A stretch of 64,000 nt of DNA, taken from positions 15,136,711-15,200,710 of the forward strand of contig NC_061062.1 of assembly GCF_021917145.1 (NCBI RefSeq), in the 5' to 3' direction. Of the stretch, positions 63,699 through 64,000 are shown piece by piece. Within the stretch, counting starts at the first letter, position 1; every line of letters starts with the position of its first letter. Both the position numbers and the translations under genes were made by a program. The notes under the pieces are model-generated. The model had not been told where the DNA came from. It worked only from the letters and a program-made list of their open reading frames with translations, and did no database searches. Source of the DNA: Hypomesus transpacificus. Taxonomy: Eukaryota; Chordata; Actinopteri; Osmeriformes; Osmeridae.

Positions 63699-64000
63699 CT
63701 GACACACACACAGAGCCAATGTTACCATCAGGGGAGGGCTGTGTGTGTCCTGTACATATAAGTGTTTGCGTGTGTGTAGTATACATTCAGGAGTGTGTGT
63801 GGACCCGTATGTATGTGTGTATATATATCTATTCACAGACTTGCTCAAATTTGTTGCTAACCATACACCTCATGAAGTGATAACATTAAAAGCTATTGCA
63901 TCATGTATACTTGCATGCCTTTGGTATGTCATAGAATAAACCAAAGGAGCTGTGAAAATTGATTAATTATTGCTCATTCTACAAAGATACTCTAAAATGG
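63699..64000. other. Intron of the endophilin-B-like gene at the window edge
   Basis: Contains TG/CA-rich sequence and an AT-rich end. No exon is recognised. Confidence 0.4.

Overview
This window is teleost fish nuclear DNA. Intron-rich genes with GT/AG junctions match vertebrate proteins nearly full length. Intergenic DNA and introns are full of (TG)n, (CT)n and purine-rich arrays, tRNA-headed SINEs whose 3' tails are typical of fish, and many short hAT-type elements. The species cannot be named from sequence alone.

Layout, left to right. (1) 697-2628 (+): 3' part of an nceh1-like neutral cholesterol ester hydrolase. (2) 5468-8465 (+): complete six-exon tnfsf10 (TRAIL). (3) 10464-13129 (-): complete three-exon msl2, a RING plus CXC chromatin E3 ligase. 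(4) 14994-19676 (+): complete 14-exon pccb, mitochondrial propionyl-CoA carboxylase beta, divergent from msl2 across about 1.9 kb. (5) 21438-34145 (-): complete 31-exon stag1 (cohesin SA1) coding region of 1,258 codons, convergent with pccb; a probable non-coding first exon lies near 46.8 kb. (6) 54373-55743 (+): slc35g2, one coding exon. (7) 57240-58568 (-): a two-exon secreted protein related to the N-terminal half of the long pentraxin PTX3, with no pentraxin domain. (8) 62352-63698 (-): the last two visible exons of an endophilin-B-like gene whose tail is Asn/Gln-rich with no SH3 domain visible.

Exon coordinates were set by eye from splice consensus and checked by phase: each reconstructed complete coding sequence sums to a multiple of three (283, 604, 559, 1,258 and 274 residues for tnfsf10, msl2, pccb, stag1 and the ptx3-like gene).

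The order msl2-pccb-stag1-slc35g2, with the same relative strands, matches human 3q22. The tandem nceh1-tnfsf10 pair matches human 3q26. The fish segment therefore joins blocks that are apart in human.

The rest is repeats. At least seven short hAT-type elements have exact or near-exact 8-bp target duplications, several nested and several making up most of an intron. There are also a foldback MITE, Tc1-type ends, a solo-LTR-like element, a roughly 1.3-kb purine minisatellite inside stag1 and a 59-bp minisatellite before slc35g2. No new multi-gene system was found. The best leads are the domain-less PTX3-like gene, the SH3-less endophilin-B tail gene, and CTCF-like motifs at the probable stag1 promoter and inside a stag1-intronic MITE.
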